Assembly (NCBI RefSeq): GCF_901212655.1 | Contig: NZ_CAAKON010000020.1 | Coordinates: forward strand, 207,367-238,750 | DNA from: Olsenella uli | GTDB taxonomy: Bacteria > Actinomycetota > Coriobacteriia > Coriobacteriales > Atopobiaceae | Direction: 5' to 3' | DNA length: 31,384 nt | Part shown: positions 23,574 through 31,384 of the stretch, one piece after another | Layout of the letters: each line of letters opens with the position of its first letter | Position numbering within the stretch: the first letter of the stretch is position 1 | Program-made: the position numbers and the translations under genes | Notes under the pieces: model-generated | Databases searched by the model: none | What the model saw: the letters and a program-made list of their open reading frames with translations, nothing else | What the model was told of the DNA's origin: nothing

Positions 23574-25012
23574 CGCGCCGCCTCGTCAAGCCGCAGCTCG
23601 TAGGGATTCGTCCATGGCGTGAGCGGCAGGCCCTCGTACGGGAACCAGAGCGCAGGCCAGCGAGTAAACCCGAGCTCCCGGTACAGGCGGTTGGACAGGC
23701 TCTGTGGACTCGTGTTGATGCGGAGTGCCTTGCAGCCACGGGCAAGCCCCTCGCGCGCGTAGGCGGCAAGCAGCGCACTCGCCACGCCTCGGCCGCGCAT
23801 CTCCGGGTCAGTTGCCAATAAATGGCAGGTCAGGGCCTCGCCCGAACCAAGCGGCTCCCAAGCCGGCTCCAAGCCGTCGAGACCGAAGTCACCGTCGAGC
23901 GACATGGCCCCCAGCACGCGGGCGCGAGGCTTTGCCGCGCCGCCCGAGGCATCGGCGGCCGCCACGGCAATCCAGGTCGTTCCCGCACGAAGCCGGCGGC
24001 CCACGTCGTCCGGCAGCGGCCAGAAGCCACGGCGCCACCCGCAGGTCTCCCGCCCCGGCTCGTCGCAGGCGTCGAGCACGCGCTCGTACAGCGCAAGGAC
24101 GCCAGGTTCCTCCGCCGCCGTGGCGGAAACCACCACGATGCCCCCGGTCGGCTCTATGGCCTCTGGCCCATTTGCCCCAAACGTCACGAGCGGATGGGAC
24201 CTGTGCGCGGGCTCACCCGCCGCCATGGTCTCGCGAGCCTCGCACGCAACGCGATACGGCGCCTCGAGCGGAAGGTCGTGCCCGGCACCCGGCACCGTCA
24301 CGAGGCGGGCGCCGGAAATCGCGGCGGCCATACGTGTGGTCTCCTCCGCCAGAATCAAGTCGTGCTCGCCCGCCATGACACAGGTGGGGCACGAGATGCG
24401 TGCCAAAGAGTCCGCGGGGATGTGTGGCTGCTCGAGCATGAGGCGCAGAAGCTCGGCCTCGCCGTAGCGCGTGCGAGGGCCCGTCATGACGCCATCGGCA
24501 ACGGCGGCAACGGCACCCATCCCCACAAGGGTCACCCGCATGCCACGTCGCGCCTCGCGCGAAAGCCCCTCAGGGGTGAGGTTGGCGCCAAGCGCCGTGA
24601 GCGAGAGCACGCGGTACGGTGCGTCGCGCGCCAGCAGCAGGCCAACGATGCCGCCGTCGGAGAACCCGAGCACGTGCGCCTGCGTGACACCGAGGCGGCT
24701 CAGGACCTCGAGCGCGTCCGCCGCCACGAGCTCGTAGGAGAGCGGAGACGCCCCACGCGCGGAGGAGCCATGTCCGCGCGTGTCCATGGCAATGACGCTC
24801 CGCTCGCCACGCAGGCGCTCGATGAGGCCCAGCATGTGCCCGTGGTCCTCGCCGTTGCCGTGCAGCACGAGCACGGGCGCCGGCTCGCCTGCCACGGCAA
24901 ACGGCGTCCCCGGCTCGTCCCGCACGCCCTTTGGCGCGTAGACGAACGCAACCACGCGGGCACCATCCGCCATGGGCACCTCGACGCGACACGCAGGTTC
25001 GATTGACGACAT
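23570..25012 (-). CDS. Alpha/beta hydrolase fused to GNAT acetyltransferase
   Basis: This 480-residue protein has two enzyme domains. Residues 10-265 are an alpha/beta hydrolase: oxyanion region LVLHGNGEDHGHM, nucleophile elbow GFSDGG (Ser118), Asp218 in AGEHDL and His245 in PGAGHDLP. Residues 285-480 are a GNAT acyltransferase with the acetyl-CoA loop DPEMRGRGVASALL (about 401-414) and a LYRELGFTRWP C-terminal motif. Such a fusion could remove one acyl group and add another to the same substrate, but the substrate is unknown. ATG 25012 is chosen for the AAGGAGG 6 nt upstream; an in-frame extension to 25123 overlaps the metG terminator. It is co-translated with the membrane HExxH gene. Confidence 0.88.
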   Translation of the reverse strand: MSSIEPACRVEVPMADGARVVAFVYAPKGVRDEPGTPFAVAGEPAPVLVLHGNGEDHGHMLGLIERLRGERSVIAMDTRGHGSSARGASPLSYELVAADALEVLSRLGVTQAHVLGFSDGGIVGLLLARDAPYRVLSLTALGANLTPEGLSREARRGMRVTLVGMGAVAAVADGVMTGPRTRYGEAELLRLMLEQPHIPADSLARISCPTCVMAGEHDLILAEETTRMAAAISGARLVTVPGAGHDLPLEAPYRVACEARETMAAGEPAHRSHPLVTFGANGPEAIEPTGGIVVVSATAAEEPGVLALYERVLDACDEPGRETCGWRRGFWPLPDDVGRRLRAGTTWIAVAAADASGGAAKPRARVLGAMSLDGDFGLDGLEPAWEPLGSGEALTCHLLATDPEMRGRGVASALLAAYAREGLARGCKALRINTSPQSLSNRLYRELGFTRWPALWFPYEGLPLTPWTNPYELRLDEAAR

Positions 25013-25073
25013 GCAAGCCCTCCTTGAAGCTCGGCGGCGCGCTAATGCGTCCTGGGGTCCGGCGGCGAAGAAC

Positions 25074-25107
25074 GAAAAGGGGGCACGGGCCATATGGCTC
25101 GCGCCCC
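25074..25107 (-). terminator. Terminator of metG
   Basis: A 12-bp stem with one wobble and one mismatch (arms 25080-25091 and 25096-25107, loop ATAT) is followed on the minus strand by CTTTTCGTTCTT. It is about 30 bp past the metG stop codon and separates metG from the hydrolase-GNAT gene. Confidence 0.8.
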
Positions 25108-25138
25108 AGCCACACGTGGGCAAATCCGACCGAGCGCC

Positions 25139-27175
25139 CTACTTCTTCTTGTACTGGCTCTCGTGCTTGCGGAAGAAGTCGAAGCGCGGCGGAAGCTCGA
25201 CGATGGCGTGCTCGTTCGGGTCCTCGCCCACCGCGACGGCAAGCTCGCGCGGCGTGGCCAGCGCGTGCTCCCAGCCAAAGAAGTCGCGCGCGGAGAAGCC
25301 CATGTGCTTGGCCACGAGCTCGCAGCCAGCGGGCACCGCGGCGTGCATGAGCAGGGCCGTGGTGCGCAGCTCGGCAAAGGCGTCGGCAAGTGCGGCCACG
25401 TAGGCGTCCGCATCGTCGCCAGCCGCCTTGCTCGCGGCATCCCAGCGCTTGTTGGCCGCGCGACAGAACTCCTCCACCGCAGCCAGCGCGCCGTGGAAGT
25501 CCAGCCCGTGGACCGTACGCTCAAACGCGAGCGTGGCCTCCCGGCACGCCTCCACCACCTCGGCCGAGGCCTCCTGCGCGGGCAGCTTGCCCCCGCACGC
25601 CTTCGCGGCGCCGTAGAAGCACGAGCGCGCCAGGCGGTTGAAGATGTTCGTGAGAAACGCGCTCTCCTTGAGGGCAGGGTCTACCACGCGCGGGTCATCC
25701 TTGACGAGAACCTCCTCGCCCGTCTTCTTGTCCTTGTGCGAGACGCTCGTGTCATACGGCTTGGGCGAGAAGCTCACGGCCTTGGCGTCGAGCGCGAGCG
25801 ACAGCCAGTGGGCGCGCAGCTGCTCGGGCGTGTAGTTGTCCAGAAGCGCCGCGGCCATCGGCGGCTTGATGGCGCCGGAGCTCGAGGCCTTCTTGTTCAT
25901 GAACAGGATGTGATAGTTGGCCACGGGCGTGGTCTGCTTGAGGCCCCATCCCATCGCCTCCCACATGGCCGGCTGGGCAACGCAGTAGAAGTAGATGTTG
26001 TCCTGGCCGATGAACTGGAACACCTGCGCGTCGTCGGCGCACCACCAGTCGCGCCAGTCCGTGGTGCTGTAGCGGCCGGGCTCGCTCTCCCCCAGCGCCG
26101 TCTGCACGAAGCTGATCGGCGCCCAGAGGCTCTCGGGCCAGCACCAGACGGTGAGCGCGCCCACGCCGTCGAGCTCGGGGGCGGGCACGCCCCACTCGAT
26201 GTTGCCCGTGATGCGGAAGGGCAGCAGGCACTTGCCCGTGCGGAAGCGAATCTTGGCCCCCTCGAGCACCTCGCGGGCGGCGTCGCGCTCCTCCCAGTTG
26301 GCGAACTCCACCGAGAAGCTCGCCTGGTTGCCCTCGGCCTCGTGCACCGTGTGCGCCGGGAGCTTGGCGGCCGCGCCGTCGAAGGCCTCGCGCAGCTCGT
26401 TCTTGATGTAGATGACGGGCGCAACGAGGCTCTCGCGCACGGTCTTGGTGACCACGTCGCGCACCTGCGGGTCTGCGTCCCACTGGTCCATGAGGCCCTC
26501 GAGGGCCTTCTGGTATGCGGGCAGGTCGAAGTACCAGTTGTCGCACGGGCGCAGCTCGGGCTTGGTGCCCGTGAGCTGGCTCACCGGGTTGATGAGCTCC
26601 TCGGGGTCGAACTGGTGGCCCAGGTCGCACTCGTCCGCGTAGGCCTTCTCGCTCTTGCAGCCGCGCACGGGACAGCGGCCGATGACCTGGCGGCCATTGA
26701 GGAACGTACCCGCCTCGGTGTCATAGAACTGCAGGGTGGAGCGCTTCTTGAGGGCGCCCACCTCGTACAGGCGGCGAATCCACTCGTCGGAGAGCTTGGC
26801 GTGGTAGGCCTTCGCCGGCTCCAGGCCAGAGCCGCCGTAGATGTCGAGCGAGATCTCGAAGGCGTCGAGCGCAGCCTTTTGGTTGTCGTGGTGGCCACGC
26901 ACATAGTCGGTGATGGTGCCGTTGAACTTGCCGGCCTCGGTGAGCTTGCGGTAGCCCTCCATGATGGGCGAGCCGTAGCAGTCCGTGCCGGAGACGAACA
27001 ACACGTTCTCGGCGCCGATGCGGTCGCGGAGGAACCGGGCGAAGAAGTCGGCCGGGACGAACACGCCGCCCACGTGGCCAAAGTGCAGGTCCTTGTTGCC
27101 GTACGGCATGCCGGCGGTCACGACGGCGCGCGCCGGGAAGTGCGGGCGATTCTGAAGCGAGCTCTCGGAAGTCAT
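25139..27175 (-). CDS. metG: Methionyl-tRNA synthetase
   Basis: This is a 678-residue class I synthetase that charges tRNA-Met. The HIGH box is HFGH (31-34) in MPYGNKDLHFGHVGG. Next come VSGTDCYGSPI (61-71), zinc-knuckle cysteines CPVRGC (168, 173) with CDLGH (183-187), and the Trp-rich methionine pocket region WGVPAPELDG and LTVWCWPESLW. The KMSKS loop reads KASSS (429-433): the first Lys is kept but the second is Ser, as in Bacteroidetes/archaeal-like variants. The helical anticodon-binding domain fills 480-620. No C-terminal tRNA-binding OB domain is visible. The end is Lys-rich. GAAGGG precedes the ATG. A second paralogue elsewhere cannot be excluded. Confidence 0.88.
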   Translation of the reverse strand: MTSESSLQNRPHFPARAVVTAGMPYGNKDLHFGHVGGVFVPADFFARFLRDRIGAENVLFVSGTDCYGSPIMEGYRKLTEAGKFNGTITDYVRGHHDNQKAALDAFEISLDIYGGSGLEPAKAYHAKLSDEWIRRLYEVGALKKRSTLQFYDTEAGTFLNGRQVIGRCPVRGCKSEKAYADECDLGHQFDPEELINPVSQLTGTKPELRPCDNWYFDLPAYQKALEGLMDQWDADPQVRDVVTKTVRESLVAPVIYIKNELREAFDGAAAKLPAHTVHEAEGNQASFSVEFANWEERDAAREVLEGAKIRFRTGKCLLPFRITGNIEWGVPAPELDGVGALTVWCWPESLWAPISFVQTALGESEPGRYSTTDWRDWWCADDAQVFQFIGQDNIYFYCVAQPAMWEAMGWGLKQTTPVANYHILFMNKKASSSGAIKPPMAAALLDNYTPEQLRAHWLSLALDAKAVSFSPKPYDTSVSHKDKKTGEEVLVKDDPRVVDPALKESAFLTNIFNRLARSCFYGAAKACGGKLPAQEASAEVVEACREATLAFERTVHGLDFHGALAAVEEFCRAANKRWDAASKAAGDDADAYVAALADAFAELRTTALLMHAAVPAGCELVAKHMGFSARDFFGWEHALATPRELAVAVGEDPNEHAIVELPPRFDFFRKHESQYKKK

Positions 27176-27208
27176 GGAAACCCTTCGTCGACCAGATGTA
27201 ACCGGTCT

Positions 27209-27237
27209 ATTCTCGCACTTCTTTGCCCGCCGGCAAA
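27209..27237 (-). promoter_or_regulatory. Predicted metG promoter
   Basis: Minus-strand TTTGCC (27232-27237) and GAGAAT (27209-27214) are 17 bp apart, with a TG one base before the -10 box. The -35 overlaps a 7-bp hairpin (27221-27238, CTTTGCC/GGCAAAG) just after the phoR stop codon. Moderate match only. Confidence 0.4.
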
Positions 27238-27254
27238 GGGCGGGAGAGCAAGGC

Positions 27255-28811
27255 CTACGCGAGCGAGCTCGCCGGGAAGCGCACGGTGAACGTGGTTCCC
27301 TTGCCCTCCTTGCTCTGAAGCGTCACCTCTCCGCCGTGATAGGCCACGGCGTGCTTCACGATGGCGAGGCCAAGGCCCGTGCCGCCCGTCTCGCGCGAGC
27401 GACCCTTGTCCACGCGGTAGAAGCGCTCGAAGACCTTGGCCCGCGAGGCCTTGGGGATGCCTATGCCGGTGTCGGACACGCGCAGCACGGGCCTGCCGTC
27501 CTCGACGCCCGTCCAGATCTCGACCTTGCCGTGCTCGCGGTTGTAGCGTATGGCGTTGTCGGATAGGTTGTAGACAAGCTCGTCCAAGAGGCGCGGCACC
27601 CCCTTGATGACCACGGGGTCGCCCTTCGCGCGGATCTTGACTTTCGCGGCGCTCGCCTGCGTCTCCAGGCGCCTCGCCACGTCGAGTGCCACGTGGTGCA
27701 GGTCCACGGGGCTCTCCGTTCCCATGAGGGAGCGGTCGCCGGCGCGCTCGGACTCGTCGAGCTTGGAGAGGGTGAGGATGTCGTTCACGAGCTCGGTCAT
27801 GTGGCCGGCCTCGTCGTAGATGCGCCCCGCGAACTCCGGTACGTCCTCGGGCCGGGCGATGCCGTCGCGGATGAGCTCCGCCGCGCCAGAGATGCTCGCG
27901 AGCGGCGTCTTGAGCTCGTGCGTCACGTTCGAGGTGAACTCCCGGCGCATGAGGTCTGCGCCCCGAAGCTCCGCCACCTGGGCCTCGAGCGCGCTCTGCT
28001 GCTCGGAGATGCGCTCCACGAGCGGCATGACCTCCACGTACGGAGAGCCGGGGTGCGCCGGGTCTATGTCGAGCACCGGCTTGATAAGCCTGGAGGCCAC
28101 GACGCGCGCAACCAGCCAGCACGCAACGAGGACCACGAGGACCACGAGGACCACGAGCATCACGTCGTGCGAGATGGCGGCCATCGCCGAGTCACGATTG
28201 ACCGAGAGGCGCACGATGCGGCCGTCATCCAGGCGCACGGCGCGATAGATGCTCACCATGCCCTCCGTGGCGCTCTCGCGCTCAGCCGAGCCCTCGCCAT
28301 AGTCCGTGGCCTCCTGCACCTCGGGGCGCCCGGCATGGTTGCCCATGTCGTCAACGTTGCCCTGGTTGTCGTAGAGGACGGAGCCGTCCTTGTCGATGAA
28401 GGTGAGGCGTATCTCGCCCATGTCGAGGTTCACGAGCCGCATGACGTCGCCGTCGGACCCGTCGCCGCGCAGCACGGACCTCACGACCTTGCACTCGCTC
28501 TCGAGCATGCGCCCGGCGTCGTCTATGGCAGAGCCCTGGAACACAAAGGAGGCGACCATCAGAACCACGATGGCCGCCACAGATGAAGCAAGTGAAAGTG
28601 AGATGAAGATGCGGCGCACGAGGGACGGAAGGTGCTCGCGGCCGGGCTCTCGCACACCAAGAGAGCTGGCTTCGGAGTCTTCTGCGCAAGCAGAGCCCGA
28701 CACAGCGTCATGCCCGTCGCCGAACGCCGCATCGTCGGAGGCGGGCTCGCTCACGCTCCCCAGGCCAGACTCGCTGCCGTCCTCGCCCTCGCGCACCCGC
28801 TCTTCTCTCAT
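27255..28811 (-). CDS. phoR: Phosphate-sensing histidine kinase (PhoR type)
   Basis: This is a 518-residue sensor kinase. An acidic cytoplasmic tail (1-60) precedes membrane helix 1 (about 68-92), an extracytoplasmic domain (95-215) and membrane helix 2 (217-236). The kinase core has an H-box FTSNVTHELKTPLASI with His298, N-box NLSDNAIRYN, DTGIGIP and GTGLGLAIVKH. No clear HAMP motif or cytoplasmic PAS domain is present, unlike E. coli PhoR. Position after pstB, phoU and the response regulator supports a phosphate-starvation role; the stimulus is inferred. The response regulator stops 2 bp upstream. Helix 2 is encoded by a 9-bp tandem repeat. Confidence 0.9.
   Translation of the reverse strand: MREERVREGEDGSESGLGSVSEPASDDAAFGDGHDAVSGSACAEDSEASSLGVREPGREHLPSLVRRIFISLSLASSVAAIVVLMVASFVFQGSAIDDAGRMLESECKVVRSVLRGDGSDGDVMRLVNLDMGEIRLTFIDKDGSVLYDNQGNVDDMGNHAGRPEVQEATDYGEGSAERESATEGMVSIYRAVRLDDGRIVRLSVNRDSAMAAISHDVMLVVLVVLVVLVACWLVARVVASRLIKPVLDIDPAHPGSPYVEVMPLVERISEQQSALEAQVAELRGADLMRREFTSNVTHELKTPLASISGAAELIRDGIARPEDVPEFAGRIYDEAGHMTELVNDILTLSKLDESERAGDRSLMGTESPVDLHHVALDVARRLETQASAAKVKIRAKGDPVVIKGVPRLLDELVYNLSDNAIRYNREHGKVEIWTGVEDGRPVLRVSDTGIGIPKASRAKVFERFYRVDKGRSRETGGTGLGLAIVKHAVAYHGGEVTLQSKEGKGTTFTVRFPASSLA
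28127..28157. repeat. 9-bp tandem repeat inside the kinase membrane helix
   Basis: CGAGGACCA is repeated 3.4 times without error. On the coding (minus) strand it encodes VLVVLVVLV (about residues 221-229) of membrane helix 2. The period is a multiple of three, so slippage would lengthen or shorten the helix in frame. Confidence 0.8.
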
Positions 28812-28813
28812 GG

Positions 28814-29569
28814 CTAGCCCTTCAGTCGGTACCCTACCCCGCGCACGGTCTCGATGAGGCTCGCCTCGTCGCCCAGCTTCTGGCGAAGCGTCTGGACGTG
28901 GACGTCAACCGTTCGGCTGCCGCCGTCGAAGTCCCAGCCCCACACGCGCTGCAGGAGCGTCTCTCGGCTGAAGACGACGCCCGGCGAGCGCATGAGAAAC
29001 GATAGCAAATCAAACTCGCGTAGCGTCAGGTTGAGGGACTTGCCGTCGCAGCTCGCCTCGTGATGGGAGACGGAGACCACAAGCGGGCCAACCTCGATCT
29101 TGTCGCTCGTAGCCGGCGCCGCCTGGGCACGCACCTGCGAGCGACGCAGCAGTGCCCTCACGCGGCTCACCATCTCCATCATGCCAAAGGGCTTCACGAG
29201 GTAGTCGTCCGCGCCGGCGTCGAGCGCCATCACGGTGTCGAGCTCGGCGTCGCGGGCGGTGAGCATCATCACCGGCACCTGGGAGAGGCCCGGCGTCTGG
29301 CGAATGCGCCGAAGTATGGCAAGGCCGTCCGTGTCCGGCAACATGATGTCCAGCAGCACGGCATCCGGGATGCGCTCGGCGCAGGCGCGCCGGAACTCGG
29401 CGTCGTTGCAGAGGCCCTTGGCCTCGATGCCTGCCTGGGAGAGCGCGTAGATGGTGAGCTCCCGGATGTTCTTCTCGTCCTCGACGTAGTAGATCACGTT
29501 CTTGGCCCCTTGCTGGGCCGAGGCCGCGACCTCGTCCGTCGGGCGCTCGACCACCTGCGTCGCTTGCAT
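28814..29569 (-). CDS. phoB: OmpR/PhoB-family response regulator
   Basis: This 251-residue protein has a receiver domain (24-140) and a winged-helix DNA-binding domain (155-251). Phospho-acceptor Asp74 lies in LLDIMLPDTDG; partner residues are the acidic VEDE (29-32), Thr104 in MMLTARD and Lys126 in LVKPFG. The output domain shows LTLREFDLLSFLMRSPG, LLQRVWGWD and RTVDVHVQTLRQKL, typical of PhoB/RegX3. It presumably binds pho boxes upstream of phosphate-uptake genes, none of which is identifiable here. A 23-residue N-terminal extension precedes the domain. It is tightly spaced between phoU and phoR. Confidence 0.92.
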   Translation of the reverse strand: MQATQVVERPTDEVAASAQQGAKNVIYYVEDEKNIRELTIYALSQAGIEAKGLCNDAEFRRACAERIPDAVLLDIMLPDTDGLAILRRIRQTPGLSQVPVMMLTARDAELDTVMALDAGADDYLVKPFGMMEMVSRVRALLRRSQVRAQAAPATSDKIEVGPLVVSVSHHEASCDGKSLNLTLREFDLLSFLMRSPGVVFSRETLLQRVWGWDFDGGSRTVDVHVQTLRQKLGDEASLIETVRGVGYRLKG

Positions 29570-29580
29570 GGCTGGGCCCC

Positions 29581-30270
29581 CTACTCGGCGTCCACGTCGT
29601 CGTAGGAGTGGTCCCCAACAGAGAGGATACGCTCACCGGTGGCGCGGAAGACCGCCCAATCGGCAATTCGCTGCGCGTGGTCGCCCATACGCTCGAAGTA
29701 CTTGGCGATCATGAGCAGCTCGGGCAGGCTCCTGGGCGAGGGCTTGCCAGCCTTGATGAGCTCCACCACGATGTCCTGCGCCTCGGCGTACATGCGGTCG
29801 AGGTCGTCGTCGTCGGCGATGACGGCATGGGCCTTGTCCACGTCGGAGGCGGCGAAGGCGTTGACGGAGGACTCCACCATGGCCGCCGTGCGGGCGCTCA
29901 TGGCCATGAAGTTGTCGGCGAGCTTCGTCGTGGCCTTCTTGGGCAGCTCGGAGAGGATGAAGGCGATGTCGCGCGTCATCGAGTCAATCTGCGCGAGGTC
30001 GGACACGAGGCGAAACGTTGCGGAGACGAAGCGCAGGTCGCTGCCGACGAGCGGCTGCTGGAGCAGCATGGTGTCCAGGCAGTTGCTCTCGATGTTGTTA
30101 CGCAGGCGCTCTGCGGCCTTGCGGCCCTCGAGAATGCCACGCTCGGCGCCCTTGTCACCCGTGGCGGCAAGACCGGCCGCGCGCACGTCCGCCGCGCACT
30201 TCTCGCCGAAGCGCCTGACGAGGGACTCCATGTCATTGAGCTGCTTGGTGAATTCGATGCGAGTAGCCAT
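29581..30270 (-). CDS. phoU: Phosphate signalling regulator PhoU
   Basis: This 229-residue all-helical protein is the usual PhoU length, with two three-helix repeats. It starts MATRIEFTKQLNDMESLVRR; the first repeat contains NCLDTMLLQQPLVGSDLRFV and the second ELLMIAKYFERMGDHAQRIA. The ERMGDHA and acidic DDDDLD segments match PhoU metal-cluster motifs. It links the state of the Pst transporter to PhoR and restrains phosphate import. The start at 30270 lies 1 bp after the pstB stop codon, with AAGG upstream at long spacing; the frame upstream is pstB shadow. It is followed by phoB after 11 bp. Confidence 0.96.
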   Translation of the reverse strand: MATRIEFTKQLNDMESLVRRFGEKCAADVRAAGLAATGDKGAERGILEGRKAAERLRNNIESNCLDTMLLQQPLVGSDLRFVSATFRLVSDLAQIDSMTRDIAFILSELPKKATTKLADNFMAMSARTAAMVESSVNAFAASDVDKAHAVIADDDDLDRMYAEAQDIVVELIKAGKPSPRSLPELLMIAKYFERMGDHAQRIADWAVFRATGERILSVGDHSYDDVDAE

Positions 30271-30271
30271 A

Positions 30272-31072
30272 TCAGCTGAACCTTCCCGAGAGATATTCCT
30301 TCGTACGCTCCTCCTTGGGGTTCGAGAACAGCTCCTTCGTGGGGCCGGCCTCGATGAGCTCACCAAGGTAGAAGAAGGCGGTCTTGTCTGCCACGCGCGT
30401 GGCCTGCTGCATGTTGTGGGTCACCACGACGACGGTGTGCTCCTTGGAGAGCTCCGTCATGAGCTGCTCAACCATGAGCGTGGAGATGGGGTCGAGGGCG
30501 CTCGTGGGCTCGTCCATGAGCAGCACCTCGGGGTTGGTGGCGAGGGCACGCGCGATGCAGAGGCGCTGCTGCTGGCCGCCGGAGAGGCCCAGGCCGCTGT
30601 GGTCGAGCTTGTCCTTGACCTCGTCCCAGAGCGCGGCCTCGGTGAGCGTGCGCTCGCAGATGTCGTCACCCTCGGACTTGGTGAGCTTGCGCATGCGCGA
30701 AGGCCCGTAGAGGATGTTGTCGCGAATGCTCATCGGGAACGGGTTGGGATGCTGGAACACCATGCCCACGTGCACGCGCAGGGCGTTGGAGTCCATCTTG
30801 AACACGTCCTCGCCACGAAACGCGATGAGACCCTCGGTCTTGACGCCCTCGACGAAGTCGCACATGCGGTTGAAGGTGCGCAGCAGCGTGGACTTGCCGC
30901 AGCCCGACGGGCCGATGAACGCGGTGGCGCGCTTCTCGGGAATCTCGAGGCCGATGTGCTTGAGCGCCTGGAAGTCGCCGTTTTTGTACCAGAGGTTGAA
31001 TTCCTTCACGGACAGCGCCGAAGGCACGCCCTCGATGACACGGTGGTCCGCCTGGTCGAACTCTTTCTCCAT
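30272..31072 (-). CDS. pstB: Phosphate ABC transporter ATP-binding protein
   Basis: PstB hydrolyses ATP to power high-affinity phosphate uptake by the PstSCAB complex. The 266-residue protein has Walker A GPSGCGKS (54-61), Q-loop FQHPNPFPMSIRDNI, ABC signature LSGGQQQRL, Walker B VLLMDEPTSALDP and the switch His in VVTHNMQQA. The PNPFP and LSGRF C-terminus are PstB-specific. It follows a second, upstream pstB paralogue after 5 bp and precedes phoU by 1 bp, so the cluster reads pstB-pstB-phoU-phoB-phoR. Confidence 0.97.
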   Translation of the reverse strand: MEKEFDQADHRVIEGVPSALSVKEFNLWYKNGDFQALKHIGLEIPEKRATAFIGPSGCGKSTLLRTFNRMCDFVEGVKTEGLIAFRGEDVFKMDSNALRVHVGMVFQHPNPFPMSIRDNILYGPSRMRKLTKSEGDDICERTLTEAALWDEVKDKLDHSGLGLSGGQQQRLCIARALATNPEVLLMDEPTSALDPISTLMVEQLMTELSKEHTVVVVTHNMQQATRVADKTAFFYLGELIEAGPTKELFSNPKEERTKEYLSGRFS

Positions 31073-31077
31073 CTATA

Positions 31078-31384
31078 TCAGCCAAACCTTCCGCTCAGGT
31101 AATCGGCAAGACGCTGGTCCTTGGGTGCCGAGAAAATCTGCTTCGTCGTGCCGGTCTCCACCATGTCGCCCATGTAGAAGAAGGCGGTACGGTCGGAGAC
31201 GCGGGTGGCCTGCTCCATGTTGTGCGTCACGATGGCCACGCAGATGCCGGAGTCGGCGATGGCGCGAATGGTCTCCTCCACCGCAAACGTGGAAATGGGA
31301 TCGAGGGCCGAGCACGGCTCGTCGAACAGGATCACGTCGGGCTTCATGGCAAGCGTGCGCGCGATGCAGAGGCGCTGCTGCTGG
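31078..31384 (-). CDS. pstB: Second PstB paralogue, C-terminal fragment
   Basis: This is the last 102 or so codons of a gene that continues past the right edge. The visible part begins in the ABC signature ([15 protein letters not shown]) and has Walker [29 protein letters not shown] and the family end YLSGRFG. It is clearly paralogous to the complete pstB downstream, sharing the TAFFY and YLSGRF blocks. Tandem pstB genes are known in Firmicutes (pstBA/pstBB). Walker A and the Q-loop are outside the window. Confidence 0.95.
   Translation of the reverse strand, partial: QQQRLCIARTLAMKPDVILFDEPCSALDPISTFAVEETIRAIADSGICVAIVTHNMEQATRVSDRTAFFYMGDMVETGTTKQIFSAPKDQRLADYLSGRFG

Overview
The window is GC-rich bacterial chromosome with short intergenic gaps and strong GGAGG-type ribosome binding sites. 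The gene set suggests an actinobacterium of the class Coriobacteriia (Olsenella/Atopobium/Collinsella-like). The evidence is the infC-rpmI-rplT cluster, a CarD-like regulator, a bifunctional Rel, a RecJ-RecQ-type fusion beside secD, and a QueA/QueH/Tgt queuosine set. The genus is inferred from gene content and was not tested. There are no rRNA genes, transposases, integrases or CRISPR arrays. The one RNA gene is a tRNA-Leu(CAA).

Layout. Positions 1-1672 (minus) hold a polar amino-acid ABC importer: a lipoprotein binding protein, a permease, and an ATPase cut by the window edge. Positions 1976-3451 (minus) hold the translation operon infC-rpmI-rplT behind a structured leader with an attenuator-like terminator. 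An RsmB-type RNA m5C methyltransferase (plus) diverges from it and a CarD-family regulator (minus) converges on the methyltransferase; then comes tRNA-Leu. Positions 5638-13612 (minus) form a stress and DNA-repair run: divergent secD, recJ-recQ fusion, rel (overlapping recJ by 4 bp) and a glyoxalase-II-like hydrolase. Two related 65-66 bp palindromes bracket the hydrolase. Positions 13727-19552 hold tgt, a plus-strand tail-anchored coiled-coil protein, queA and queH. A repeat array built on TGAGTCA/TGACTCA motifs lies between queA and queH.

Positions 19886-23002 (plus) are the conserved trio of circularly permuted ATP-grasp, alpha-E and transglutaminase proteins, a putative peptide or amide-bond system. 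It converges on a translationally coupled pair (minus): an alpha/beta hydrolase-GNAT fusion and a membrane HExxH metalloprotease-like protein. metG follows with its own promoter and terminator. The right end (27255-31384, minus) is the phosphate regulon pstB-pstB-phoU-phoB-phoR, tightly packed and read right to left.

The least explained items are the tail-anchored coiled-coil protein with 11-residue repeats, the divergent SecD without SecF, the infC leader, the RecJ-helicase fusion, and two families of short intergenic repeats.
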